DNA from: Apostichopus japonicus
Lineage: Eukaryota; Echinodermata; Holothuroidea; Aspidochirotida; Stichopodidae
Direction of reading: 5' to 3'
Assembly (NCBI RefSeq): GCF_037975245.1
Contig: NC_092564.1
Span: 9,397,984 to 9,461,983, forward strand
DNA: 64,000 nt
The notes below the pieces were generated by a model that did not search any database, had not been told where the DNA came from, and worked only from the letters and a program-made list of their open reading frames with translations. Shown here piece after piece: positions 1 through 11,419 of the stretch. A program made the translations under genes and the position numbers. Numbering within the stretch: the stretch's first letter is position 1; each line of letters opens with the position of its first letter.

Positions 1-312
1 TATTTCTTAGCTGTGAATATATATCTATATATATATCGCCGCATGACTTTGGTGAAGTTGATGGTGTACGCATGACAGTACGTCGAGAAGATAAAGAGCT
101 GAGAAAGTAACTGAAAGGTTGACCAAAGTAATTAAGTTATTATTATTTTGGAAATTCCAGATGACCTCCAGTTTGCCCGACTCAAAGCATAAATTCATGC
201 TTGAAAATTGTTGTTGAGTGACAACATGGAGTCAATAGCCTGTTTTAGCATGATATACCAGTTCAATATTTCACTATGAACTTGATCTTTTACGAAGCAC
301 TTTTATGCGTAT
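1..312. other. no gene seen (left edge)
   Basis: AT-rich DNA with a short TA-rich stretch near 20-35. No exon with splice sites or recognisable protein similarity was seen. Confidence 0.5.
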
Positions 313-357
313 CAGGTGCGTATCCAGGGGGGGCGTTGGGGGCGCGCGCCCCCCGGG

Positions 358-530
358 TAAGAAAAAGAGAAGAGAAAAAAAGAGAAGAAAAAAGAGGAAA
401 AAAGAGGGGAAAAAAAGAGGAGAAGGAGAGGAAGGAAGGGAAAAGAAAAAGAAGAAAGAGAGAAAAAGGAGAAAAAGAGGGAGTAAAAGCAAAACGCGAA
501 GACACCGGGAAGAGAAAGAGGAACAGTGAC
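358..530 (+). repeat. polypurine (GA-rich) tract
   Basis: About 170 bases are almost entirely A and G on the plus strand. The long Lys/Arg/Glu frames on plus and Phe/Leu/Ser frames on minus are composition artefacts, not genes. Confidence 0.9.
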
Positions 531-1451
531 ATCATTACAGCGCTGAAGGGTAGCCAGTGACGGATCAATGATTTCGTAAAAGTGTGACTCACCTTACCCC
601 TTACACCGACAACTCCATTTTTTGACGTTTCCATTTTCCTCTCTCACTAATGATCTATATATATACTATATATGGTCTATCATAACGCGTGTGTAGAATT
701 GTGCTATGAAACCAACTGTGGCTGGTCTCGAACTCGACCGTGTCGTCGGGGAACATGACGCATTTTGGGATGGGGGCGACCGCCCGCCCCCCCCCCCCAT
801 TCAGCATTTTTTAAATGATATCGCTAAGTAATTTCAAAATAGAAAGTGCTTAGAGGCAACTTACAAGGCCTGGGAAGTGTCATTTCCAGCGATCTGGGAG
901 ACATTTTCGGCCAAAATTTGCTTGTACGCTTCGCGCTAACAAATGGTCCTGGGTAGTGCCATTTCCAGCGATCTGGGAGGCATTTTCGGCCAAAATTTTC
1001 TTGTACGCTTCGCGCCAACCTATGGTGGCGCTACGCTTAGATAATTTGCCTACAGGCTTCGCCCCTCCCTTGGCAAATTCCTCGCTACGCGCCTGTTCGA
1101 ATTTGTAACGCAAACAGCAGATATCACATCATATCAGTGAGCATGAAAATGGCGTTCCAGGATGAAAAGCCTCAAAACTGTCCGACTTGCCTGAAAAAAT
1201 AACCAAAAATTTTCGCTGCGCGAAGCGCGCGTTCAACGTGTTCATGTCAATATCATATAAGCAAGCATCGGTTATTACATCGCATGCCATCATGTACCGT
1301 ACGGTCCGTTCAAATTGCGCAGTATACCGCGGGATGCTAATGTAAACAACGACATGTCTCATGTAGATGTATAAAAAGCATGGAGGTCCAATTATGTCAA
1401 AACTCTCTTTCACATTAGTAATGGCAAATTACGGCCTGCACCCCCGCCGCG

Positions 1452-1828
1452 CAGTGGCGGAGCGTCCATATGGTCAGGGGGCGGATGCCCCACCTGACGG
1501 ACTCAAATGGACTGCTGGCGCCTTTTTCAGCTCTTAACCACTTTTTAATTATTCTAGATTATTGACTTTTTTATTGCGCTCTCATCTACTTATTGACATT
1601 TGTCACATTTTGTTGGTGTAATTTGGCGATAACACCTTATTCTTCGTTTATCTGCAAATTAGCCAGGCCCGGAAAGGGTCATTTCCTGCGATCTAGGGAG
1701 TATCTTTACTCAAAAATTTTCTGTACGCTACGCGCCAACTAGTGGTGGCGCTCCGCTTAGATAGTGTCGAAAGCGCCCCTTCAGACCATTCTCGCCACTC
1801 CTGACCAATACCCCTAGCTCCGCCATTG
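1452..1828 (+). mobile_element. hAT-like MITE, family 1, copy 1
   Basis: This 377-bp element starts CAGTGGCGGAGC and ends GCTCCGCCATTG. It is flanked by a perfect 8-bp direct repeat CCGCCGCG (1444-1451 and 1829-1836). An 8-bp duplication with CAGTGGCG-type ends is typical of the hAT superfamily. There is no coding capacity. An inverted homologous copy lies at 39396-39786. The interior carries the module shared with several other elements (about 1671-1770). Confidence 0.85.
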
Positions 1829-2570
1829 CCGCCGCGCCTCCTACGCCTATGTGTGTAGTGTTCGGTTTCGGAAATATCTGCTATTTTTTCATTTCCTTCA
1901 ACCAAGTTTTATAATATTGTTATAACAGGTTTTAATATTTGTACACCAATAAATTAACTGTGTCTGAATTTTCGAAAATTTCTGACCAACATTCTACATC
2001 ACACTTCCCTCTACTCGTTTAATTTTGACCGGTCTGTTAGGGGTTGAAGGAAGTTTTTTCTATATTGGTTGTCCATAGATGAAATTTTGTACAAGATTAT
2101 GGGTATGTTTTGAAGTGAGTTTATTCACGAGAAATGTGAATTTTCAAATTCTGAACAAATATGGGGCTTAAAACCTTGAAAAGTGGGGCTGACGGGTATT
2201 GTGGGCCGCGACGTAGAATCACCTACAAAAGCAAAGACCCACAGGAGATGCGATCAGGTCGAACATGATGTGTGCCGGGTTGACAATCTTCAAAAAGGTT
2301 ATGGATGGAAAAAAAAAACTATTAGGAAATACTTGGTTCTCAGGCAAAAAGTGTACATCTGGTTGGTCATTTCATGCCCGAGAAGTGCCGTTTCCGGTGA
2401 TCTGGGGGGTTTCAAAACAAGAAATTTTCTTGTACGCTGCGCGCCAACCGATGGTGGCGCTCCGCTTAGATAGTAATTCGTGCCCCCCGGGTTTGAAAAT
2501 CCTGGATACGCGCCTGGTATTATAGTATAATAATGACTCAGATCGTGTCTCGAAAAGTTTGGGGTTCATG

Positions 2571-2954
2571 CAGTGGCGTAGGAAGGTACTTTTGAGTGGG
2601 GGGGCTGAAGACTGATGGCCGGCCTGGGGGAGGGGTCTAAGGGGAGGCGGTGCCCCCTCCTTTGGAATTTTTTGCATTTGCAGGTGGCCTCAGATGCAAT
2701 TTGGTGCAATATAGCACACTTCAACACCCACTCCATTTTGTAAACTTAATTTTGTATTTTCATCTGGCCTTAGATGCAATTTGGTGCTCCAAATGAGATT
2801 TTTTTCTCATTTGGAAATGAAAAAGGGGTTTTTTGACTTGCGAACCGGGGGGGGGGGCGGAATGATACTTCCGCCCCTCCACATTTTTCACTGGGGGGGG
2901 CTGGCGCCCCCCCCCCCCCCCCAGCCCCCCCCCCCCCCGGTTCCTACGCCCTTG
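2571..2954 (+). mobile_element. hAT-like MITE, family 2, copy 1
   Basis: This 384-bp element begins CAGTGGCGTAGGAAGG and ends CCGGTTCCTACGCCCTTG, giving imperfect terminal inverted repeats. Perfect 8-bp target duplications GGTTCATG lie at 2563-2570 and 2955-2962. It is non-coding, with long G and C homopolymers near the right end. An inverted copy with its own target duplication is at 45985-46363. Confidence 0.88.
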
Positions 2955-2962
2955 GGTTCATG

Positions 2963-4069
2963 GACAACTCTGACATCCACAGGGGGTTCGTGGGGGAAAT
3001 AAAGTTAAGGGAAACCCTGCTCTAGATGCAACAATATTATTGTGAATGTTTTATCTTATCTTTTTATGATACAATATTATGTATGATACTATGTAAATCG
3101 TGAATACTATATGCAACGATATTATTCATGGATGTTTTTATATTATATTATTATGATACAATATTATTGTACGATAGCAGCAGGAAACTGCTGATACGGT
3201 GATTCTATACGTAGAGCCAAACGTTACATGAATAACAGAAACTACCAGGCAATATGCAAAGCATTTATGGGCACTCGTAAAGCATTTATTTCACCCTCGC
3301 GAATTAGAAAGATTGTGATAAATTTAATTCTGTAGTTTCCTACGTCTACGTAGTATAATAACTAAATACAATAAATAAAATTAACAGAGGGAAGAAAGAC
3401 TCAAATAACCAACATCTCGGAATTTTGGATAAAAAAATATGACTATTTCCTAAACTACTGAAATGTTCTCATTATTTCATATCGGGGTCAATAATAGTCC
3501 CACTCGGGAGTACGCAGTTAGTTGTTTGCACTCAAAATGTATTGGTTTGAGAATTGTGTGTATCATTTAGGCCGGCCGATTTTGGTATTTTCATTATAGG
3601 CTTATTGACAGATTTAACCAACGATACAATGGTCCGAAGCAACATTAATAAGCTAAGTAAACCCATTTACGGTTTGAAGTTGTCAAATTCATCACCTATA
3701 TAAGCGGCAAGTAAGGTCGAATATTCATACCAATTTCATTAGACACTTTAAAAATGTGCATTGCACTTTGAGCCCTGCAGCGCAAAGTGCTTATCCGTAC
3801 CCTTCTGTCTATAGTATGCGGTCCCAACAACCGACTCATTGGTCCCAATAATATTAACCGCGAGTATTTTCTAAGCTATAATGTAAAACCGAAATCATAT
3901 TCTGCCACAAAATCTCCCCGTGTTCAACTAGTTTAAGTGAACAGATATTATTTGCTCCAGTAAAAGGGACAACAAATTTCTCAAGAATTAACTGCTACTG
4001 CCAAACCATCAATATTAAGCAAATTTTCACTATATCTGAATTTAGGAAACACCGTTCAAAAACACCCCT
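2963..4069. other. no gene seen; small tandem duplication
   Basis: AT-rich sequence without a convincing exon. A degenerate duplication of about 85 bp (near 3026-3110 and 3112-3180) shares the words 'atgcaac.atattatt' and 'tatgatacaatatta'. Confidence 0.5.
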
Positions 4070-4680
4070 TAGGGCGACATTGGCGATTTAATGTAAGTTT
4101 GTCACACTAGACCATTGTTAATGTTATAGTTAGGCTCCAGTATGGGTGCTATTTATAATAATTCCTTTCAAATTATAAATTAATTAAAAATACCAAGGAA
4201 TTTAATTAACTAAATATTTAATTACACATATACAGACTTAGGGCGATATTTACGGTGAATTTAACTCTTTTACAACACATAGGGCGACATCGAAACGAAT
4301 AACAATTAGGGCGACATTGGCGATTTAATGTTATTTCGTCACACTGGACCATTGTAAGGACGCTAGTATAGGTACTATTTATAATGACCCCTTTGCAAAA
4401 TACATATAGCAAGGAGTTTAAATTAATAAATTACACATATAGATGTCGTCCTAAGTGAGTTACATCTTTTCACAACACTTAGGGCGACATAGCAATGAAA
4501 TAACATTTAGGTCGACATTAGTATGGGTACTATTAACAATAATCTCTTTGCAAAATACACACAGCAAGGAATTTAATTAAACTGATTAACTAGGGACATA
4601 TATTAAAGTGAATATAACTCTTTCGACAACAATAAGGACGATATAGCCTACAATAGCACTTAGGGCGACATTGGAATGTT
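4070..4680 (+). repeat. degenerate tandem repeat with TTAGGGCGACAT words
   Basis: The word 'agggcgacat' or a close variant recurs near 4071, 4281, 4308, 4480 and 4664. The best two units (about 4070-4300 and 4308-4500) also share 'ggcgatttaatgt', 'gaccattgt' and 'gtactatttataat'. It looks like a decayed satellite of 200-240 bp unit. There is no coding frame. Confidence 0.7.
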
Positions 4681-4720
4681 TCTATTGAAACATACTTATT
4701 GTAATATCATAGTATATTTA

Positions 4721-4856
4721 CTTAACTTACGATCCTAGCAGGATCTTTTTCAGAGGCTGAAGAAGATCTTGATAGGATCGAAACGTCAGGCCAACTTAAA
4801 TTTACACATTCTCTTACACAGGCTCTTTTAGTGGATAAGCAGTTTGCTAACAGTTT
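4721..4856 (+). repeat. dispersed palindromic repeat (GATCCTAGCAGGATC type)
   Basis: The sequence GATCCTAGCAGGATC is followed by a reversed partner ending in 'aggatcgaaacgtcaggcc', so the region can fold back. The same sequence, reverse-complemented, occurs at about 28771-28880, including the flank 'cagtttgctaacag'. The class of element is not certain. Confidence 0.7.
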
Positions 4857-5113
4857 AAGATTTATTTTTATATCTACTTTTAAAGAAATTCATCCCTTTA
4901 CCCAATTTGTTTTTCAAATTTAGGCAAAAATTATCATATAATGAGTTACTACCTCATGTTCAAGCAAGCTAAATTCGTGTAAACTTCAGTGATGATATCA
5001 TAGTGTATACTCCATCATCTCAATCAAGTTCATACCTATAGTACATACGAGAAATGATGGCGACTCAAATATGTCTAAACGACCACTTTCAAAAATTTAG
5101 CGGCGTATAGACA

Positions 5114-5260
<147 letters not shown>

Positions 5261-7575
5261 ACAAAATGCCCAATTTTCACATTCAAACCCTACGTGGACG
5301 GGGGTGCAGACAACAAAATCACTGTAAAGGCAGTCCAGGATGTCTGCATTGTTAATCATGAAAAATGTTCTTCTCATACCTTCTTACAAGTAACAGTGAG
5401 GACGGTAGGCCACCCCCTAATGTGACCATTTAAGTGTTAGTATAAAAAGGGGGGAACCTCTTTTTATCAGGTTCAATCAAAACCATATTAACAAATTAGG
5501 TTTCCTTAAAGAAACAAAATGCCAACAAGATTTGCTACTGTACCTTGGACTCTATTTGACTAAGGAAAAACAGGGTGTGCCTAAAGTGATAAGAGTTCGT
5601 CTCTGATAAGAGAATGATTCGAAAAACGGGCAACGAAGAGATAGTAGGTGCGCGTAGATTGTTTACGGACCAGACTCCACGCAGTTTTGGGTGGTCTATT
5701 CTCCGGGAATAGTTTTCATCAGTGTGCCTCACGTCGTTAGTAATAGTAGACTAATGATCAATTTGTTCAAACGGCCAAATGTGGGTCCCTGTACGTGCCA
5801 GGTTACATGCTTAACTCGACCCTGATGTGAGTGAGCAACTATGGAATAACGGCAATATCCACTCTGGAGCAGTGGCGACACTACATTTATTGATCACCTA
5901 ATCCCCCCCCCCCCCCCCTATAAAACAAAAACGAGTGTATGTTGGTATATGGGCAATATTCATCCTTATCAGTGGCGTTACTAGGCCGGTGCAGGCTCAC
6001 AGGGCCCGGGCAACGGGGGGGGGGGGCAGTGACAAGTATACACCCATCTGTCGAAGCAGTATTGATATTAACGGTGCAGTCATTAAATCAATAAAATAAG
6101 ATCATAGATATCCAGATGAGCAATTTCTTAATTCTGTTGTCGGGCCCAGCAAGCAAAGGCGACCAGTCCAGTAACGTCACGTTAGACTACTAAGGCCGCC
6201 ACTTGGAAATTTGGTATCATTAAATGGGCCCCTCAATAGTATATCTAACATTTTAGGTTGGAAACTCTGCCCAGCCCAGGAGTATAACACCCTCGGTCAC
6301 AAACCACTGCCCTATACATGAGACTAGAAGTACTGTATATGTGCCTACCCCAGTCGGCACCATCCAATACTTGTGAATATTTTGTTCATATACAATAACT
6401 GAATTGCTTTATCAGTAGGTACTGTACATTTGTGTGTGTGGACGTGCGTGGCGGGGGGGGGGGGGGGGGGTGGAACTGCTGGACTGCACTCTTTTTTCTG
6501 ATAACATACTATTAAAGTGTGAGGGACCAAACAATGCTTTTAACATGCAGTTTTCCCCAAATTTATTATTTACTGGGAGGGGACTGTAATAACTACTGAT
6601 GAGTAGTATATGTTGTGCCAAGGGTGCAACACAAAACATTCAGCCTTGTGGAATAGGTTCCAGTATCCTATCATAATTCACTAATAATAATTACAGGTCA
6701 CTACTGGGAACCTGAAGGGAATAAAATGATTTGAATCATGTTACATTAGTGTCATGCAAAAGCAGTTTACCATTGAACCGGCCTGCCTTTCTATTCCCCT
6801 CCCCTTTTATCTTCACTTAAAACTACTATATTCTCCTTTTTCTACCAAAGACTTAAAACATTTAAAAAATAAAACAAACTTTTGCACAGTTAAGATATTC
6901 TTGGAAATCTATTTTCAAATGCATAACAACGTGAATACAATATTTTTAGTTTTATTAGACGTTTATAGTGTTGTGCTGATCACCAATATATCAATAAGAT
7001 ATGGTATTACATCACAATACCAAAACCAACATAAAGTTTGCTTACAAGGTCTGATTATACAGTATACCAATGACTATTTGAGATCTACTGAATTTGTCAC
7101 CTTAGGAATCAGAGTGTACTGCATGTGATAGGCCCACAGCAAGAGTATGCTGCAGTTGTAACTAACATTAGTGATAACCTTAAGTACTTAAGCAACATGT
7201 TACATTGATTGACCACAAGTGTTACATTCTAAAGTTCTATTCAAAAGGTATGTACTGTATATAAATGATGTGTTGTACAAATTTACAATGGTTGATCCTT
7301 TACCATTACTACTGGATGCAATATAGTAAATGTTCTTCTGAAAGTTTTATCCATTATCGTGAGAGGAGGCAGAGGGTAATAAACCAAAGATGAAATTTAT
7401 ATGATCAGAAATCACGGTGAATACATACTGTAATTTTCACTGCTGGAAGCAACGAACCAAAGATTACATTTAAGTTGGTTGCTTGATTTGGGTTTCTTCA
7501 AGAAATCCAGAATTATTATCCAAGAACCAAAGATTTATGTTTAAAAGAGTTTGAGATCTACTGTATGTGATGGCA
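5261..7575. other. no gene seen; homopolymer C/G tracts
   Basis: Contains C- or G-runs of roughly 14-20 bases (near 5902, 6015 and 6453). CAGTGGCG words at 5871 and 5971 may mark eroded MITE ends. A 124-codon frame at 6754-7128 has no similarity I recognise and no Kozak or splice context to support it. Confidence 0.5.
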
Positions 7576-7579
7576 AAAT

Positions 7580-7810
7580 GGAGCATTAGCTCAGTAGTTA
7601 ACGCCGGTGCCTTCCAATTATAAGGTCCCCGGCTCGAGTCACTCCAAGATTAATGTATGTCGTCCAGTTACAGAGTTGTTGACAATTGACAATTCATACT
7701 CATGGACGTTAAATATGAATGTTAGAGACTGACTTCGGTCAGCTTGCGGCTTTGATAAGCCAATGAGGCTTCTTCACAAGTTCTAAAATACATACAAATA
7801 CATACATAAT
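7580..7810 (+). mobile_element. tRNA-derived SINE (family B), copy 1
   Basis: The head has pol III-like boxes: A-box-like TAGCTCAGTAGTTAACGC and B-box-like GGCTCGAGTC. The body continues 'gtatgtcgtccagttacaga', then 'catggacgttaaatatgaat', then 'cttcggtcagcttgcggct'. The 3' end is a run of ACATA-type repeats. A second copy at 29893-30146 matches the body closely. The body resembles the central domain shared by many eumetazoan SINEs (Nin type); that assignment is from memory. Confidence 0.8.
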
Positions 7811-9360
7811 TAAGAAAATAGTGTATTGCATGTGATACAGTAGCCTACATTTACAGCAATAGTATGCTACGATCATAACTAATATTAGCGATAACTTGTG
7901 TTACTTGCAGTACTTAAGTATGCTTTATCAACCTGATCCTGATGGGGCAAAATGTGAACAACGGATTAACTTGTTTCCATTGCCACAAAATTAAAGCCTG
8001 CAGTTCCTTACCAAACAGCCTGCCTGCTGCCACCAGTTACTGCAACTTGACTGTGAAGTCGCTGCAACTTCACTGTGGCTTCACTTTTCACATGCTGCGA
8101 TTTCGCAGGAGAGAGCCTGCCGCAGCTTCACAGGGGAGAGTCCTGATTGATTACATACTGTATCAAAAAAGATTCTCTTGCTCTTTGGCACTTTCCTAGA
8201 AGGAAACCACTGGGACGGATTGATATAGCCTCTTATAGGTTATGCTACCTTAAGTAACATGACGTTTTTTAAACTCCAAAATGATACTTTTTGTAGTCGT
8301 CACAATATAAAAAACACCAGAAGTATGCCATCATCAATTTAGGTCTGTAAAGATGTATTTCAGAGATTTCACTATGCACAATGTGTAATACAGGTATTAG
8401 CCCTGCTGTGTAGCAGTAACCAGGTCTAGATCTGCAACAACGCTTCCAGTGTGGGTGCATTTAGGATTCTTCCAGATTTTACTGGTATCTCTGATCACAG
8501 TAGATTTGGTCTGGCTTATCCTACCTGCAACATCATTGTCCTGAGAAGGGTTAAGCGGGACAGGCTTTTTCATCCCTGCCTCTGAAAAGTGATGAAAAGT
8601 ACTTTTATTTAGTTCAGCCGAGACCTCTCAAGCTGACCTTTATGACATATCCCACTGTATTCCAGGTCTGTCGAGAACATGTTAGCCTCATATTGTTAAT
8701 CAGCATCAGAATATTTCTTTCTGCTGTCAGGGTTGTATTAGGTTGCGTTGTTACCTCATTTAGCCAGTGGATTCCATTGTCACATCCCACACCCACCCAA
8801 AGTACTGCGCATGTGGACTTCAACTTTCCCCGAAATTTGCAAAACAACAGAGAATTTAGTACATAGAGTAGGCCTAAATGCCTTGATGCACATATATGCA
8901 GGAACTGGATAAGGCATTCTGTACCTTGGTGGATTATGAGACTAAATAAATTCTCTGTGTAAGGTATTAACATGTTGCAGCCACTCCACTTAGCATATAT
9001 TGACCATCCTCGTACAACATCATCTGCAACAGCTGGTTTAAGCTTAGTCTAGGTGACAGTGACATACAGTGAGTAGCCATTACTAGAGAGACCCAATGTA
9101 CGGAAAGTGGAGAAGAGAATGGCAGTGATGAGGATGGCAGTGATGATATCTGTCAAGTGAAAGTACCCTGGACAGGGAGTGGTGTATTTTGTGTTTCAAC
9201 AAAACTGGAAAGTATGTAAATACTAAACTTGTATATATGTGCAGTATGTCTCTGAAGAATTATTGGATGGGAGCAATGCAGTTATACAGAATTAGAAATT
9301 AAATGGAGTTTAAAGGTAAAGGGTAAGATTTAGAAGAATATATCACCTATATATCACATT
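7811..9360. other. no gene seen
   Basis: No recognisable exon on either strand. The 119-codon minus frame at 8614-8973 and the 74-codon plus frame at 8642-8866 overlap each other and show no conserved motif. Confidence 0.45.
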
Positions 9361-10122
9361 CAGCACTGGATGTATCGTTTCTTTCTTAAGCTCAATCCCA
9401 ACAAAACTGAAATCATGTTACTTGGCAATAAATCTATTTTTAAAAAGATTGTAATTCGTGGGGTTAATCTGCCTGATGGACACTCAATTCGCTTCGTTAA
9501 TGTCGTCAAAACCTCGGTGTTCATGTTGACCAAAATCTAGCTTTTCAGTACTCAGGTCATTTCAACAATCTCTTATTGCTTTACTATGATCCGTTATATT
9601 TCTAAAGTCAAATATTTTATTTCCCCGTGACCTTGTGAGAAATCTTCTAATTTCCTTTGTTATAAATAGAATTGACATGTGTAACTCTCTTTATTATGGT
9701 ATTAACTCTAATCTTATTGCGAAACTTCAGTCTCTCTAGAATAGCGCAGCAAGGATTATTTATGGTCGCAGCAGGCGCGAAGGGGTATCTGACATTTTTA
9801 ATGTATTACACTGACTCCCAGTCAAAGATCGGATTTACTTTAGATCTTATTTGTCCATAATTGTATTCACAATGCTGCACCTGATTACTTGAGAGAACGT
9901 ATTGTTGTTTCTCGTCCTGACAAGTTACTCCTTGTTATCCTGAGTGTCCACACAAATTATAGCACCAGGACTTGTGCTTTCAGACTCAGTGGTCCAAAGC
10001 TTTGGAATGCGCCTCCTACAAACATTCGCCTTATTGTAGGCCATGACCCCTTCAAACGCCACTTAACACATATGTTCTTCACAAATAGTCTGCAACTTTA
10101 CAATAAGATTGATATGGTCTAA
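9361..10122 (+). pseudogene. non-LTR retrotransposon (LINE) reverse transcriptase 3' fragment, dead
   Basis: The translation in shifting frames follows the C-terminal half of a CR1/L2/Jockey-type ORF2. It opens with 'LNPNKTEIMLLGN', then after a frameshift near 9510 'NLGVHVDQNLAF'. Next come 'RIDMCNSLYYGI', 'NSAARIIYG', 'LPVKDRIYFRSYLS', 'APDYLRERI', 'RLSGPKLWNAPP' and 'FKRHLTHMFF'. In-frame stops (after 'LQSL' and after 'NVLH') and at least two frameshifts show it is inactive. Endonuclease and catalytic RT core are absent, as expected of a 5'-truncated insertion. Confidence 0.88.
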
Positions 10123-10839
10123 AAAAAGTTTGTGTTCTAGCCCATCTGCACAAGTCTGTGTCGTTGTGGCACTGCGGATAGAAGCTGGGCTTTATAAATG
10201 CTATTTATCTCAGTATCTATCGATCTTGTACGTGACACTGGCTTCATCAAGGGTTACAGTATTAAAAAGGACAGTTTACTGTGCTTTAGAGGCACAGTCA
10301 CGGATATGCACTGTAACTGCAACTGATATGTTTATAGTCACTGCCACAGCACTGCGTGGATGAGGAACCCATATATAGCAGGTTTAAAACCTGGCTACCA
10401 ATCATGCAGTGAGAGCTATGATTAAGTTGTGCAGGTAGATGTCTGGTTCAATCTCCGTGTATTACATTTTTAACTGTTCTGCACCTAGTATATGTGTCCT
10501 AGAAGTTCAAATTTCAAATTGTAGAACTTCCACATCTGAAATGTTTACCTTTGTTTACCTTGGTGTTATGTTGCATGTACCAGTATACCATTAGACTAGC
10601 CAAGCCCTACGTATGCTATAATGTTTTGTTCCCGGGAACCGACATTACAACTGGCAACGAGGATGGGATAAAATATAGGACGTAAAAAGGAGTTTCAACC
10701 GGGGTCAAAATGGAACTGTCTAAACATTCATTGTCTAAACATTAAACATGGGATTCATAATGATGGGATGGAGTTCATAATAATTGGAACGCAGGGAAGC
10801 TTTGACCAGACAGCAAAAATGTTTAGGCCAGTGTGTTGT
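10123..10839. other. no gene seen
   Basis: No exon or recognisable repeat apart from the end of the LINE fragment. An 84-codon plus frame at 10109-10363 has no recognisable motif. Confidence 0.4.
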
Positions 10840-11096
10840 TACAGGGATATGGAACAATGACGCACTTAAAGGGAGTGAAGACTCACGCACAAAGAAAAAG
10901 TCTAATGCCGGTAATCTGACCTAGTTTCGAATGATGTGTAACATAAGTGTTAGACACCACAATCGATCCCAGCAAATACACCCACAGCTTGCTACCGTCG
11001 GTAATTAGACACTAGTGTACAGTCAATACATGCAGCTACGGTCAATACCCACAACACAGTGTACATAGCAGCAATTGACATCTCAGGTCCAGTATA
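10840..11096 (+). repeat. dispersed repeat R4, copy 1
   Basis: About 240 bp match the reverse complement of 47914-48150. Shared words include 'ggtaatctgacctagtttcg', 'cagcttgctaccgtcggtaa', 'gacactagtgtacagtcaat' and 'gacatctcaggtc'. No clear inverted termini or target duplication were seen, so the class is unknown. Confidence 0.75.
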
Positions 11097-11110
11097 AATA
11101 TAACAAGGTA

Positions 11111-11419
11111 TCACGTTTCATTACTGTCTGAATTTTGTAGCGACAAGAAAAAAACTTTACTTGCAAGCAACTTTTTCTGAGGGCGGCATGCGGTTTGGGG
11201 CGAGTCTTCAATGCCTATAAGGATTTGATTAACGAAGTCTATTAACGAAATATCCAAATCACTCAACTGCATACGTTTTTCATATGTGTAGTTCCTCAGA
11301 AATGTAATAATCTCAAAATATATATATTTTTTCTTTGCCAACGCAACATACAATTGAGCAGAATTTGACCACAAAATGTCTGCCGTGTCAAGTTCTTTCA
11401 TATCCCTAAATTGACACAT
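11111..11419 (-). CDS. unrecognised 102-codon frame
   Basis: An uninterrupted frame opens with ATG (MCQFRDMKELDTADILW) just after an in-frame TGA and runs to TGA. It includes 'QLYVALAKKKYIYFEII', 'MQLSDLDISLIDFVNQI' and 'EDSPQTACRP'. Composition is protein-like rather than low complexity, and there are acidic, basic and hydrophobic positions at helix-like spacing. I do not recognise a family. It could be a small gene, a terminal exon or a transposon-derived fragment beside repeat R4. The evidence is weak. Confidence 0.25.
   Translation of the reverse strand: MCQFRDMKELDTADILWSNSAQLYVALAKKKYIYFEIITFLRNYTYEKRMQLSDLDISLIDFVNQILIGIEDSPQTACRPQKKLLASKVFFLSLQNSDSNET

Larger units (their letters stand above)
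313..2516. mobile_element. composite DNA-transposon-like element with inverted ends
   Basis: The left end reads CAGGTGCGTATCCAGG and the right end is the reverse complement of CAGGCGCGTATCCAGG, so the 16-bp termini match at 15 of 16 positions. GTAT flanks both ends directly, a possible target duplication. The inside has no intact transposase frame. It holds a polypurine tract (about 358-530), two tandem copies of a shared module (about 880-1046), another copy near 2383-2473 and a nested hAT MITE (1452-1828). The element may be a non-autonomous relative of the one at 32334-33659, or two partial elements side by side. The family is not assigned. Confidence 0.55.

Noticed and set aside
274-634. 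Lys/Glu/Arg-rich plus frames and Phe/Leu/Ser-rich minus frames
   Set aside because: Polypurine tract artefact inside a transposon-like element.
6754-7128. 124-codon frame
   Set aside because: No recognisable motif and no start or splice context.
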